Assembly (NCBI GenBank): GCA_030065205.1
Contig: JASJDN010000025.1
Coordinates: 1 to 62,389, forward strand
From: Crocosphaera sp.
GTDB lineage: Bacteria; Cyanobacteriota; Cyanobacteriia; Cyanobacteriales; Microcystaceae
DNA length: 62,389 nucleotides
Direction of reading: 5' to 3'
Positions 1 to 8,706 of the stretch are shown here, piece after piece. A program made the translations under genes and the position numbers. The notes beneath the pieces were generated by a model. The model saw nothing but the letters and a program-made list of their open reading frames with translations, was not told the DNA's origin and searched no databases. Numbering within the stretch: the stretch's first letter is position 1; each line of letters starts with the position of its first letter.

Positions 1-2
1 CA

Positions 3-107
3 TATCCTGATTTAGCTAAAGCCATTGAATATGCTTTGAGTCAAATCTCTGGAGATGATATTCGCAACTGGTTTATTCATTGTTGTTACTGTACCTCACT
101 AGACTGA
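3..107 (+). CDS. IS630-family transposase, C-terminal end (partial)
   Basis: The open frame enters from outside the window and stops at 105-107. The 34 visible residues contain a GDDIRNWFIHCCYCTSLD tail, which matches the usual end of IS630-type DDE transposases (…RNWF.HCGYC.S). A candidate terminal inverted repeat follows directly (106-118). Only the C-terminus is visible, so whether the copy is intact cannot be judged. The same end sequence reappears as a solo fragment near 11.2 kb. Confidence 0.6.
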   Translation, partial: YPDLAKAIEYALSQISGDDIRNWFIHCCYCTSLD

Positions 108-118
108 GAAACGCTATA
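106..118. repeat. IS630-type terminal inverted repeat
   Basis: The 13-mer GAGAAACGCTATA abuts the transposase stop codon and is repeated exactly, in inverse orientation, at 11188-11200. Ending in TATA fits the TA target preference of IS630/Tc1-like elements. Confidence 0.5.
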
Positions 119-490
119 GACTGATAGTGATGATGGTATTTCCGTAATCACCCATAAATTATAAATTCAATTAATATCAGCAAATAGATTTAATTACAGA
201 CTTAGATTTGATGGGTCTGTTACAATGCTTAATAAATAGAAAACATTTGTCGTATTTTAGCAAGTTAACCAAACGTTAAGGTAATCTTAATGTGCCTAGA
301 TAAAACTATCTAGATAAATGAAGTGTCTTTTTGATCCCTCTCTATAACCTATGTATATTGCCTAATATACAAGTCTTCATACGTAAATAAAAAAAATCTT
401 TTCTCAAAAATTCACGCATATATTCGGTGACTTTTACCAAAGAAACCATTTATTCTAATAACATAGAGAAAACACAAGGAGCCAAACAAA
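119..490. other. Intergenic region upstream of the small peptide gene
   Basis: About 370 bases of AT-rich sequence without a convincing ORF. One perfect 7-bp hairpin (CTAGATA/TATCTAG, 296-313) is visible. A clear AAGGAG ribosome binding site at 476-481 sits 9 bases before the ATG at 491. A promoter for 491-712 presumably lies here, but no box can be assigned with confidence. Confidence 0.4.
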
Positions 491-712
491 ATGAAATTCA
501 ACCCTACCTTCGCTGCTGTATTAACCGTTGCTTTACTTTCTAATATTAATGTTAATATTAACGTTTCTGCTTTCGCTGCCCCTGTTAACGCTGAAACCAT
601 TAAAGAAAATAGAATTGAAAATATAGAAAATAATAATAAGTCTGATAAAAAAGCTAAGCCCTCTCAAGAAGGTTCTCAAGGAAGTAAGTGTGCACTTTGG
701 GGATGTAAATAA
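491..712 (+). CDS. Small secreted peptide with C-terminal Cys pair
   Basis: A 73-residue protein of no family I recognise. Residues 1-30 look like a signal peptide: a basic start, a hydrophobic stretch with VALLSNINVN, and a possible cleavage site after SAFA. The rest is hydrophilic and rich in Asn, Lys and Glu, and ends in SKCALWGCK, where two Cys separated by four residues could form a small disulfide loop. The ATG at 491 has a strong AAGGAG 9 bases upstream, so translation is credible. It lies 54 bases before a two-partner secretion exoprotein gene on the same strand, suggesting co-transcription. Linking it to that secretion system is inference from position only. Confidence 0.6.
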   Translation: MKFNPTFAAVLTVALLSNINVNINVSAFAAPVNAETIKENRIENIENNNKSDKKAKPSQEGSQGSKCALWGCK

Positions 713-766
713 ATCAAAAGTTTCATTATAATTGGGTCAAGGAAATGTTTTATCCGACTCGTCCTA

Positions 767-3505
767 ATGAAAACCCCTTCTATAATTGCGTCATATTATG
801 CTTGTGTTGTCGGTATTGGCATTATCATCAGCCAAACCTCAACTATACCGAAAGTTTTAGCCCAAATTACTGTAGATGATACAGTCGGTACACAAATTAC
901 CCCATCTGGTGAAACTATTACAATTACAGATGGAAAAGAAATAGGCGGTAATCTTTTTCACAGTTTTAAAGAGTTTTCAGTTCCTGATGGCACTATCGTC
1001 AATTTTCAGAATTCCCTAACTATTCAAAATATTATCAATCGTGTCACAGGTGCTTCAATTTCTAATATTGAAGGGACTATTACAGCCAATGGCACAGCCA
1101 ATTTTATTTTAATTAATCCCAATGGCATTACTTTTGGGCCTAACGCTCAAATTAATGTTAACGGGTCATTCTTGGCAACCACTGCTGAGAGTATCACTTT
1201 TGCCGATGGGGTGCGCTTTAGTGCTACCAATACACAACCTAACCCCCTATTAACGGTGAATGTCCCCACGGGGTTACAATTTGGCTCAAATCCAGGCACG
1301 ATTACTAATCGGGCAAATAATCTCAATTCAAACCCAGGAAATACTTTTGCTTTGGTGGGTGGGGATATTGATTTTCCAGGGGGTAATCTCACCGTTGCAC
1401 AGGGAAGAGTAGAACTGGGAAGTGTTGGTAAAAATGCTCAGGTTAAACTAGAAATTATAGATTTAGGATTTGAATTGAATTATCAAGAAGTCGGAAATTT
1501 TCGCGACATCTCTTTATCTCAAGGAAGCTCTACTATAGGAAATAACTCGGCGATTCAAGTACAGGGTAGAAATATAAGGCTCAGTGAACAAGCTCGAATC
1601 AGAACTGATACTGTTAATTCTGAACCTGCTGGAAATTTAGTCGTTAATGCTTCGGAGTCTTTGCAAATAACTGATAGTAGTAGTCAAAACGGGCGATTTA
1701 GACCTTTTGGAACCACTGGTTTATTTGCGATAGTTAGTGAGAATGCAAGCGGTTCAGGTGGAAATATTGTGGTTAATACGAAACATCTACTTGTACAAGA
1801 TGGAGGTAATATTACTGCTGATGTTTTACTAGGGATAGGTCAAGGAGGTACGGTAGAAATCAATGCTTCAGAGTCGGTTCAATTAGTTCGTACAGGTTTT
1901 ATTAATCCTAGTCTTATTTCAACCACGACTATTGATCAAGGAGATGGTGGACAAGTTAATATCAATACTAAAAAATTAGTTCTTGAAGATGGCGCACAAA
2001 TAGAGGCTGTAACCGCTTCTATATCCAATGGGGTTCCTGCTACAGGGAGAGGGGGAACCATCAATATTAACGCCACTGAGTTAATACAAGTTAGTGGTAC
2101 TGGAAGAGTAGAAAATCGTGAGGCTGTTCTCCCTAGTCGTATTACAGCCGAGACAGGGTTTGAGGACTTGGGTTTGTCAGGGTTGAGAGAAGGTGGAAAC
2201 GTTAATATCAACACCAATCAACTAAGCATTACCAATGAGGGAATTATTTCGGCGGCCAGTTTAGGGGAAGGGGATGCCGGAAACGTTAACATTACTGCTA
2301 ATTCTATTTTTTTGGATAATCGTGGGGTGATTACAGCATCGTCTGAAGGAACGGGAAATGCTGGAAACTTAACCATTAATACCGATCAATTAACGGTCAA
2401 TGAACGCTCAGAAGTCGCTGTGAGAAGCATCGGAACCGGTCAAGGTGGAAATTTAACGATTAATGCACATTCTATTTCTCTAGATGATAAGAGTCAGTTG
2501 ACGGCCACCAGTGAAGCATTAGACCCGGAAACCGCCCTAGAATTAGGGTTTGATCCAGAAATTTTAGCGTTAGATAATGCCTTAGCCAATGCCGGTAGCT
2601 TAAGCATTACCACCGATAATCTCACCGTTAACAATGATTCAGAAGTCACCGTTAGTAGTTTTGGGTTAGGCAATGCGGGGAATATTACTGTACAAGCGCA
2701 AAATATCTTGTTAGATAATAGTAGTCGTTTATCCGCCGAAACCGCATCGGGGGAAGGGGGAAATATTAGTCTCAATGTGAATCAATTTTTGAGTTTACGT
2801 CTAGGTAGTACCATTTCTACTACTGCAGGAACCACGGGAGGACTAGGAAATGGGGGAAACATCGATATTAATGCTCTATTTATTATTGCCGTTCCCACCG
2901 AAAACAGCGATATTATTGCCAATGCGTTCTTAGGCCGTGGGGGAAATATCAGCATTGATGCAGCCGGGGTTTTTGGCATCGCAGAACGACCAAGATTAAC
3001 CCCTCTCAGTGATATCACCGCCAGTTCTCAGTTTGGCCAAGTGGGCAATGTTGGGATTAACCGTCCTGATGTTGACCCCCAAAGAAGTTTAGTGAGATTA
3101 CCCGATGAGGTGGTAGATACCAGTAACTTAATTGTGGATGCTTGTCGTCCAGGTGGGGCCTTAACCAGAGGGGAATTTACCATTAGGGGACGGGGGGGTT
3201 TACCCTCTAACCCCAATGAAGGGGTAGACAACCCTACAGGGTTAACAGAATTAGGTTATCCTAATACTGATTCATTCAATTCTCAGCCTTCGCCGGAAGA
3301 TCCTTCTTCTTCTCGTTCGGAGGTATCTCCTAATCAAAATCAAAACGAGACACACACACCTACCATTGTGGAAGCACAAGGATGGATAGTTAATGCTGAT
3401 GGTAATGTCGTGCTAACAGCACAAGCAACCACCGTGACTCCTCACAGTCCTGGTTTAAACCCTGCTACTTGTTATGATTTGTCAAGCCGTAACTCGTCTC
3501 CCTAA
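767..3505 (+). CDS. Two-partner secretion exoprotein (filamentous haemagglutinin family, TpsA)
   Basis: A 912-residue secreted exoprotein. Residues 1-32 are a Sec signal ending near KVLAQ. Residues about 33-150 match the TPS/haemagglutination activity domain, including the ILINPNGI signature near residue 115 that the partner pore recognises. The body (about 250-770) is a run of degenerate beta-helix repeats such as GNAGNLTINTDQLTV, expected to fold as a beta-solenoid outside the cell. Isolated Cys near the C-terminus (IVDACRPGG and ATCYD) are common in cyanobacterial members. At 912 residues it is short for the family and no toxin or enzymatic tip is recognisable, so an adhesin or structural role is as likely as any. 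Its 3' end overlaps the transporter gene by 32 bases. Confidence 0.85.
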   Translation: MKTPSIIASYYACVVGIGIIISQTSTIPKVLAQITVDDTVGTQITPSGETITITDGKEIGGNLFHSFKEFSVPDGTIVNFQNSLTIQNIINRVTGASISNIEGTITANGTANFILINPNGITFGPNAQINVNGSFLATTAESITFADGVRFSATNTQPNPLLTVNVPTGLQFGSNPGTITNRANNLNSNPGNTFALVGGDIDFPGGNLTVAQGRVELGSVGKNAQVKLEIIDLGFELNYQEVGNFRDISLSQGSSTIGNNSAIQVQGRNIRLSEQARIRTDTVNSEPAGNLVVNASESLQITDSSSQNGRFRPFGTTGLFAIVSENASGSGGNIVVNTKHLLVQDGGNITADVLLGIGQGGTVEINASESVQLVRTGFINPSLISTTTIDQGDGGQVNINTKKLVLEDGAQIEAVTASISNGVPATGRGGTININATELIQVSGTGRVENREAVLPSRITAETGFEDLGLSGLREGGNVNINTNQLSITNEGIISAASLGEGDAGNVNITANSIFLDNRGVITASSEGTGNAGNLTINTDQLTVNERSEVAVRSIGTGQGGNLTINAHSISLDDKSQLTATSEALDPETALELGFDPEILALDNALANAGSLSITTDNLTVNNDSEVTVSSFGLGNAGNITVQAQNILLDNSSRLSAETASGEGGNISLNVNQFLSLRLGSTISTTAGTTGGLGNGGNIDINALFIIAVPTENSDIIANAFLGRGGNISIDAAGVFGIAERPRLTPLSDITASSQFGQVGNVGINRPDVDPQRSLVRLPDEVVDTSNLIVDACRPGGALTRGEFTIRGRGGLPSNPNEGVDNPTGLTELGYPNTDSFNSQPSPEDPSSSRSEVSPNQNQNETHTPTIVEAQGWIVNADGNVVLTAQATTVTPHSPGLNPATCYDLSSRNSSP

Positions 3506-5204
3506 TCTCTTTTATTGTTCTTTTTGTCTTGTTTCCTTGAGTGGTGTGTTTGCTGCTGAGTTAATGGCGCAATCGTTTGATAATGGCCCAATTCCTCCTA
3601 CTTCTGTCCCTGAGTTACCGCAACCGGTTCGGTTACCAGAAACTCCTTTAACCCCTCCCAAGGTTACCCCTCCTCCCACAGAGGAAGTGTCCCCTAATAT
3701 TCCAGGAACCATTACGGTTCAACAGTTTCGTTTTGAAGGAAATACGGCCTTTGACTCGGAAGAATTAAGGGAGGTGATCCAAGAATTTGTCGATCGCCCG
3801 TTGAGTTTTGCTGAGTTATTACAGGTGCGATCAGCCATCACGCAACATTATGTGGATCGCGGTTATGTTACCTCTGGGTCCTATATTCCCCCCCAAACCA
3901 TCGAAAATAATACGGTTACTATCAAAGTTGTTGAGGGACAATTAGAAGCTATTCAAGTGACGGTGGAGGGTAAACTCAATCCTAATTATGTCCGCGATCG
4001 CTTGGCATTGGGAGGACAAACTCCGTTAAATATTCCTCGTTTAGTAGAAACCCTGCAACTACTACAATTAAACCCAATTATCGAGAGTATTTCAGCAGAA
4101 TTAACCCCCAGTCCCCGTCCCGGTAATAACATTTTAGTGGTTAAAGTTGTCTCGGCCCGTTCCTTTTATCCCACTGCTATTTTTGATAATGGCCGTAACC
4201 CACAGGTGGGAGAAATTCGTCGGGGGTTTAATATTGCTGAAAAGAATTTATTGGGGTTGGGAGATAAAGCAGAATTCAGTTATTTTAATACGGATGCTAG
4301 TGACGATGTAGAGGTTACTTATCAAGTTCCCATTAATGTTTATAATGGCACGGTTGAGGTGGGATATCGAAGTTTAACCGGGGAAATTATTGAAGAACCG
4401 TTAGAGATTTTAGAGATTAATTCTGACTATCAAAAGTATTCCCTTCGCCTTCGACAACCCATTATCCAAACTCCCTCCCAAGAATTTTCTTTAGGGTTAG
4501 ATATTGACCATCAAAAGAGCAGAACTGTCTATTTAGATGGTCTTGCTTTTCCTTCTAGGGGGTCTGATACTAATGGAAGAACCCACATTTCTACCATTAG
4601 ATTTTCTCAAGAATGGGTAGGCAGAACAGAAACTCAAGTCTTATCAGCTAGATCAGAATTGGACTGGGGAATTGAAGCATTTGGAACCACTAGACCTTTT
4701 GATTTGGAAGTCAATCCTGATACACCTTATAGTAACTATTTTTTATGGCGAGGGCAAGCACAATGGGTGAAATTATTAGCCCCTGATACTTTATTTGTAT
4801 TAAGAAGTGATCTACAGCTTGCGGATCGTCCTATCGTTTCTTTAGAACAGTTTTCTTTAGGTGGAATCGGAAATGTTAAAGGATATCGTCAAAATTCTTT
4901 ATTAACCGATAATGGTATTTTTGCAGGAATGGAGTTACGTTTTCCTGTTTATCGGCTTCCTAAAAATAGATTTGTCGTTCAATTAATTCCTTTTTTAAAC
5001 TATGGTCAAGGATGGAATAGTGGTGATGTTCCTGATCCCCCTATTAATGAATTAGCTTCTGTTGGTATTGGGTTACAAGTGCAGTATGGTGATTTTTTTA
5101 ATGCAAGAATTGACTGGGCCAACCCATTAGGAAAAGACTTATTTCAAGATGGGAACTCTTTACAGGATGATGGGGTCTTTTTCACGATTACCATTAGTCC
5201 ATAA
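3474..5204 (+). CDS. Two-partner secretion outer-membrane transporter (TpsB, ShlB/FhaC family)
   Basis: A 576-residue outer-membrane pore that exports its TpsA partner. Residues 1-32 are a signal peptide (ending near ELMAQ), followed by a Pro-rich linker. A POTRA-type domain begins at VQQFRFEGNTAF (about 80-155), and the C-terminal beta-barrel covers about 190-576, with the conserved GGIGNVKGYR segment (VRGY-like) near 463 and a terminal strand ending FFTITISP. Length is normal for the family. The ATG at 3474 lies inside the last codons of the tpsA-like gene in another frame, giving a 32-base overlap and probable translational coupling. The pairing with the upstream exoprotein is strongly supported by order and overlap. 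Confidence 0.87.
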   Translation: MICQAVTRLPNLFYCSFCLVSLSGVFAAELMAQSFDNGPIPPTSVPELPQPVRLPETPLTPPKVTPPPTEEVSPNIPGTITVQQFRFEGNTAFDSEELREVIQEFVDRPLSFAELLQVRSAITQHYVDRGYVTSGSYIPPQTIENNTVTIKVVEGQLEAIQVTVEGKLNPNYVRDRLALGGQTPLNIPRLVETLQLLQLNPIIESISAELTPSPRPGNNILVVKVVSARSFYPTAIFDNGRNPQVGEIRRGFNIAEKNLLGLGDKAEFSYFNTDASDDVEVTYQVPINVYNGTVEVGYRSLTGEIIEEPLEILEINSDYQKYSLRLRQPIIQTPSQEFSLGLDIDHQKSRTVYLDGLAFPSRGSDTNGRTHISTIRFSQEWVGRTETQVLSARSELDWGIEAFGTTRPFDLEVNPDTPYSNYFLWRGQAQWVKLLAPDTLFVLRSDLQLADRPIVSLEQFSLGGIGNVKGYRQNSLLTDNGIFAGMELRFPVYRLPKNRFVVQLIPFLNYGQGWNSGDVPDPPINELASVGIGLQVQYGDFFNARIDWANPLGKDLFQDGNSLQDDGVFFTITISP

Positions 5205-5206
5205 CT

Positions 5207-5226
5207 AGCTGTTAAGTCAGCTTTTT
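5207..5226 (+). terminator. Weak terminator after the TPS pair
   Basis: A short AGCTG/CAGCT stem with a 6-base loop is followed by five T. The position just after the stop at 5204 is right, but the 5-bp stem is weak. Confidence 0.3.
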
Positions 5227-5294
5227 GTCTCCCACAGTCACCAAATTTGTCAAACTATTGTAAGATATCTAAAAGTTTTCTGTGTGGAGTTCCT

Positions 5295-6167
5295 ATGGAG
5301 TCTAATTTTCTCTCGGCTGTTTTTCTTCCCCTTGCTTTATTTATCATTATGATGGGTATGGGTTTAGGTCTAAAAGTTGCTGATTTTAAACGTATTTTAA
5401 TTGAACCTAAAGGGGTATTATTTGGTTTAATTGCTCAATTAATTATTTTACCTATGGTCGGGTTTTTATTAGCTGGAATCTTCTCTTTAAGTCCAGAGTT
5501 AGCAGTTGGTGTGGTTATTTTATCAGCTTGTCCAGGAGGTGCAACTTCTAATATAATTAGTTATTTAGTAAGAGGCAATGTCGCTTTATCGATTACTTTA
5601 ACTGCTATCGGTAGTCTGATTACTATTGTTACGATTCCCCTGATAATTAATCTGGGAATGCAGACATTTATGACCACAGAAACAGCGTTACAGTTACCTT
5701 TTTTGCCAACGATTATTAAAATTGCTGTTATTATTCTTCTTCCTATTTCTTTAGGGATGTTAATCAACTACTATCAACCAAAATTAGCAGCAAAAATTGA
5801 GAAATTTGTTAAATGGTTTTCTCTATTTTTCCTAGGATTAATTATTTTTGGTATTTTATATCAAGAACGGGCTAATTTTCTGTCCTCTTTCCTACAAGTT
5901 GGCGGAGTAACTTTAAGTTTGAATTTAGTTACCATGTTTCTTGGATACACTTTAGCTACTCTGGCAAAACTTGATGAAAAAAGTACCAAAACTATCACCG
6001 TTGAAGTGGGTATTCAAAATGGAACCTTAGCCATTACTATTGCTAGTGTGTTGTTAAACTCACCTACTATGGCTATTCCTGCTGGTATCTATAGTTTGCT
6101 GATGTTTGTCACTAGCGCAGGGTTTGCTGTATTAGTTCGTAATCGAAAGGTTGTTTCAATACAATAA
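5295..6167 (+). CDS. Bile acid:sodium symporter family (BASS) transporter
   Basis: A 290-residue integral membrane protein with about nine hydrophobic segments, matching the BASS family of sodium-coupled organic anion carriers. The signature SACPGGATSN lies near residues 77-86, and a second conserved region VEVGIQNGTLAITIA lies near 236. I prefer the ATG at 5295, which is preceded by GTGGAG, over an in-frame start 48 bases upstream that would add a polar 16-residue tail unlike the family. The substrate cannot be told from sequence; plant and cyanobacterial relatives move pyruvate, 2-keto acids or sulfur compounds. It is convergent with the DUF58 gene. Confidence 0.85.
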   Translation: MESNFLSAVFLPLALFIIMMGMGLGLKVADFKRILIEPKGVLFGLIAQLIILPMVGFLLAGIFSLSPELAVGVVILSACPGGATSNIISYLVRGNVALSITLTAIGSLITIVTIPLIINLGMQTFMTTETALQLPFLPTIIKIAVIILLPISLGMLINYYQPKLAAKIEKFVKWFSLFFLGLIIFGILYQERANFLSSFLQVGGVTLSLNLVTMFLGYTLATLAKLDEKSTKTITVEVGIQNGTLAITIASVLLNSPTMAIPAGIYSLLMFVTSAGFAVLVRNRKVVSIQ

Positions 6168-6182
6168 TAAACTATAATCTGT

Positions 6183-6205
6183 TAGGGTGGGAAATACCCA
6201 CCTTA
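6183..6205. terminator. Bidirectional terminator between convergent genes
   Basis: GGTGGG and CCCACC flank a 5-base AAATA loop, extended by G-T and A-T pairs to about nine pairs. It sits between the stop codons of the BASS gene (+) and the DUF58 gene (-). Confidence 0.55.
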
Positions 6206-6213
6206 TAATTTCT

Positions 6214-7371
6214 TTACTGTGGAATTTTTTGTAATTGTGTTTGTAAAGATTGATCAGAGTTAATAACTAAACCTCTTACATTTTTGATAAATAAACTGGC
6301 AATTTTATCGTTTTCTGGGGGGAATAAAAGCCAACGACTCCCTACAGGTAAATGATCAAAGCTTGCAAGGTTCTCTGTGATCCAAATTAAGGGTAATTTA
6401 GGTAAAATCTGTTTTTGATCTTCTTCTTCTTTGTTAACAGCTGCTAAGGTTTCTAATACCATTCGGTTACCATGAATAACCCCTGTTTTAGCTGTCCATA
6501 ATTTAACATTTAATTGGGCGCGACTCGCATAAAAATATAAGGAAGCGGCCGCAATAACCGCTTGTTCAAAATTCTCATCTATCCATGATGATCCACTATC
6601 CAGACAAATTATAATATCTTCCCCGCCAGTAATCACTTCTAACTCCCTTACCTGAAACTCGTCATATTTGGCACTGGTACGCCAATGAATCATCCGCATG
6701 GGATCACCATAACGATAAGGCCGTAACGCCTTGGTAACCCCTTCATTTGCCCCTTGAAACCGACGATCGCTTTGCCGGTTGTCGCTTTCTTCTTGCCCGA
6801 TGGTATCAATGAGAGGACAATGGTTTAAAGGTAAAATCTGAGGGTAAACCACCGCTTTTGCTGGTACTTCCTGACTACGACGACACCAAAACAGTCCTAG
6901 GGGTGAACCACTGCGTAACTCCACTTCATGCCAATGATAGACCCCTCTTTGTTGGGTTTTCAGGTAATAAGTCCAGTGTTGTTCTCCTTTGGGTGCAATG
7001 GCTTCAATCGCTGTGCTTTTTGAGTCATCGAGAATGATAGGCACTAGATCCCACAGTTGTAGGAGAGTTTTGGGAGATTTTGAGCGATTTTCAATAATAA
7101 GTTCTACGGTGAGATCATCCCCTGCACTGACAGGGTTAAGGGGACGACGACGCACTTGTATTTGAGACAGCGATCGCACCGAAAGAACAGCCCCTAATAT
7201 CAATAATGCCAGAATTGTCCCGCTTAACACATATAACCATCCGGCCATAGTGTTAGTCGCTGCGCCAAAGAAACATAGGGCTAATATGGCTAATAACCAG
7301 CCACTAAAGGCGGGGGTTGTCCAATGGGTTTCTAACCAGTCGGTGAGGGGAAATTTACCTTTTCTCGCCAT
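6214..7371 (-). CDS. DUF58 domain-containing membrane protein
   Basis: A 385-residue protein. Two close transmembrane helices lie at about 17-60 (GWLLAILALCFFGA, then LYVLSGTILALLILGAVL). The hallmark DUF58 motif RPYRYGDPMRMIHWRTSA is at about 213-231, followed by an EDIIICLDSGSS segment that resembles the first strand and metal site of a vWA fold. DUF58 proteins usually accompany MoxR ATPases and transglutaminase-like proteins; neither neighbour is seen here. The start at 7371 gives the expected short cytoplasmic tail. Function is unproven; a role in envelope or protein-complex assembly is an inference from family context. Confidence 0.85.
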   Translation of the reverse strand: MARKGKFPLTDWLETHWTTPAFSGWLLAILALCFFGAATNTMAGWLYVLSGTILALLILGAVLSVRSLSQIQVRRRPLNPVSAGDDLTVELIIENRSKSPKTLLQLWDLVPIILDDSKSTAIEAIAPKGEQHWTYYLKTQQRGVYHWHEVELRSGSPLGLFWCRRSQEVPAKAVVYPQILPLNHCPLIDTIGQEESDNRQSDRRFQGANEGVTKALRPYRYGDPMRMIHWRTSAKYDEFQVRELEVITGGEDIIICLDSGSSWIDENFEQAVIAAASLYFYASRAQLNVKLWTAKTGVIHGNRMVLETLAAVNKEEEDQKQILPKLPLIWITENLASFDHLPVGSRWLLFPPENDKIASLFIKNVRGLVINSDQSLQTQLQKIPQ

Positions 7372-7557
7372 AATATCAGTGGGTAAAGTGTGGCGTTTGT
7401 TCTTCTGTTGATCATAGCAAGGGTTGGACGAATAAAAAGTTAAGTTTATTATTATTAAGTTTAGTTAAATTAGGATGGATGAGGTGATGGGTATCACTGT
7501 CATTGATGATAACAATTACTATAATTTATGATATCAACTTATCAAACAATGTGAAAA

Positions 7558-8130
7558 ATGACGACTACTATTGATACTCGTGTAAAAAGTGTTTATAAAC
7601 TAGCAAAAGCCTATCCTGATAACGAACAATTACAAGAAGCGGTTGGGATTGTTAAAACGTTAAGGCGTTCTCAAGGTCAATTAGCATATTGGAGTGAACA
7701 GCATCAAATAGATAAGAAAAAATTAAAAGCAGAGATTATTACCCTATCAAAAGAAAATCAAGAATTAGAAGTACAAATAAAATTAAAATCTGAGAATATT
7801 GAGATTTTAAAATCTGAATTACAACAGATTAATGAACAAATGACACAATTGACTCAAGATAAACAAAGAATGATAGCACATAGGGATAAGGTCCTTGCTG
7901 ACTTAAAACAGATTAAAACAGAGGTAGAACTTGCTACAATTAATGTACAAAAAACAAATAATTTATTTGAAAAATTTAGTATTATTTGGACATTAATTCA
8001 ATCCTTATTTTTTAGTAATAATCCTCAAGATTATGGAAAAATAGATAACACTTTACCTGATTTTGATGATAAACCTTGGATGGGAACAAGTCCTGCTGAT
8101 ATTGGCAAAGATTTGTCAAGCAACTCATAA
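7558..8130 (+). CDS. Coiled-coil protein of unknown function
   Basis: A 190-residue protein I do not recognise. Residues about 50-130 form a long heptad-rich coiled coil (many Lys, Glu, Gln, Leu; for example LKSENIEILKSELQQINEQM). A hydrophobic stretch (FSIIWTLIQSLFF) follows near 140-155, perhaps an amphipathic or membrane-contacting helix, and then a short acidic tail. The ATG at 7558 follows a run of A with a weak GTGA box. It is 18 bases upstream of another small helical protein gene on the same strand, and the two probably form an operon. Confidence 0.6.
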   Translation: MTTTIDTRVKSVYKLAKAYPDNEQLQEAVGIVKTLRRSQGQLAYWSEQHQIDKKKLKAEIITLSKENQELEVQIKLKSENIEILKSELQQINEQMTQLTQDKQRMIAHRDKVLADLKQIKTEVELATINVQKTNNLFEKFSIIWTLIQSLFFSNNPQDYGKIDNTLPDFDDKPWMGTSPADIGKDLSSNS

Positions 8131-8148
8131 ATATTTAAGTTAACAACC

Positions 8149-8532
8149 ATGTCACGATTTAGTAAATTAATCGAAGAGTTAGAAGATTTACAGCAACAGG
8201 ATATTAAAAATTCTGCCAAAGTCTTTTCAATTACAGCAACATTATCAACTCAATTACAAGAATTATTAACCTCTGTAGAAAATTCTAATAAAGCCCTTCC
8301 TAAAAGGAAAATAACACAAGAAGACTTAATTAAGCGTTATGGAAACTATAACAATGCTTATGCTGCTTATCAAAAAGCTTATGGGGTAAAATGTAAGAAA
8401 GGCTGGAAATATTTTCTAAAAGCAATTGAAGGATTATCTCCACCAGTTTCTTTAGAAGAAAGAGTTAATAAATTAGAAGAAACTGTTAAAATTTTAGTAA
8501 AAATCCTGATAGAAAATGAAACAAAAATATAA
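8149..8532 (+). CDS. Small helical protein of unknown function
   Basis: A 127-residue protein, unrecognised. Two helical segments (about 1-45 and 102-127, the latter with a VNKLEETVKILVKIL heptad pattern) flank a basic central part, QEDLIKRYGNYNNAYAAYQKAYGVKCKKGW, which shows a Tyr-rich repeat-like patch. No signal peptide or membrane helix is visible. It begins 18 bases after the preceding coiled-coil gene, so the pair is likely co-expressed and may interact. Confidence 0.55.
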   Translation: MSRFSKLIEELEDLQQQDIKNSAKVFSITATLSTQLQELLTSVENSNKALPKRKITQEDLIKRYGNYNNAYAAYQKAYGVKCKKGWKYFLKAIEGLSPPVSLEERVNKLEETVKILVKILIENETKI

Positions 8533-8560
8533 GTTAATCGTTTAGTAATGCAGTTTGTAG

Positions 8561-8581
8561 GGGCTTAATAATATTAAGCCC
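8561..8581. terminator. Palindromic hairpin downstream of the coiled-coil gene pair
   Basis: GGGCTTAAT/ATTAAGCCC is a perfect 9-bp stem with a 3-base loop. There is no strong T-run, so it may be a repeat-derived hairpin rather than a classical terminator. Confidence 0.4.
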
Positions 8582-8706
8582 TATCATAACTGATGCAGTT
8601 AAAATAACAATTTGAAATTAAATTAATTATCGGTTAATAATTTATCGCAAAATAAAGGTAAAATGTGTCACAATGAAAAGTCCAGGTTTTAACTTCCTAG
8701 ATAACT

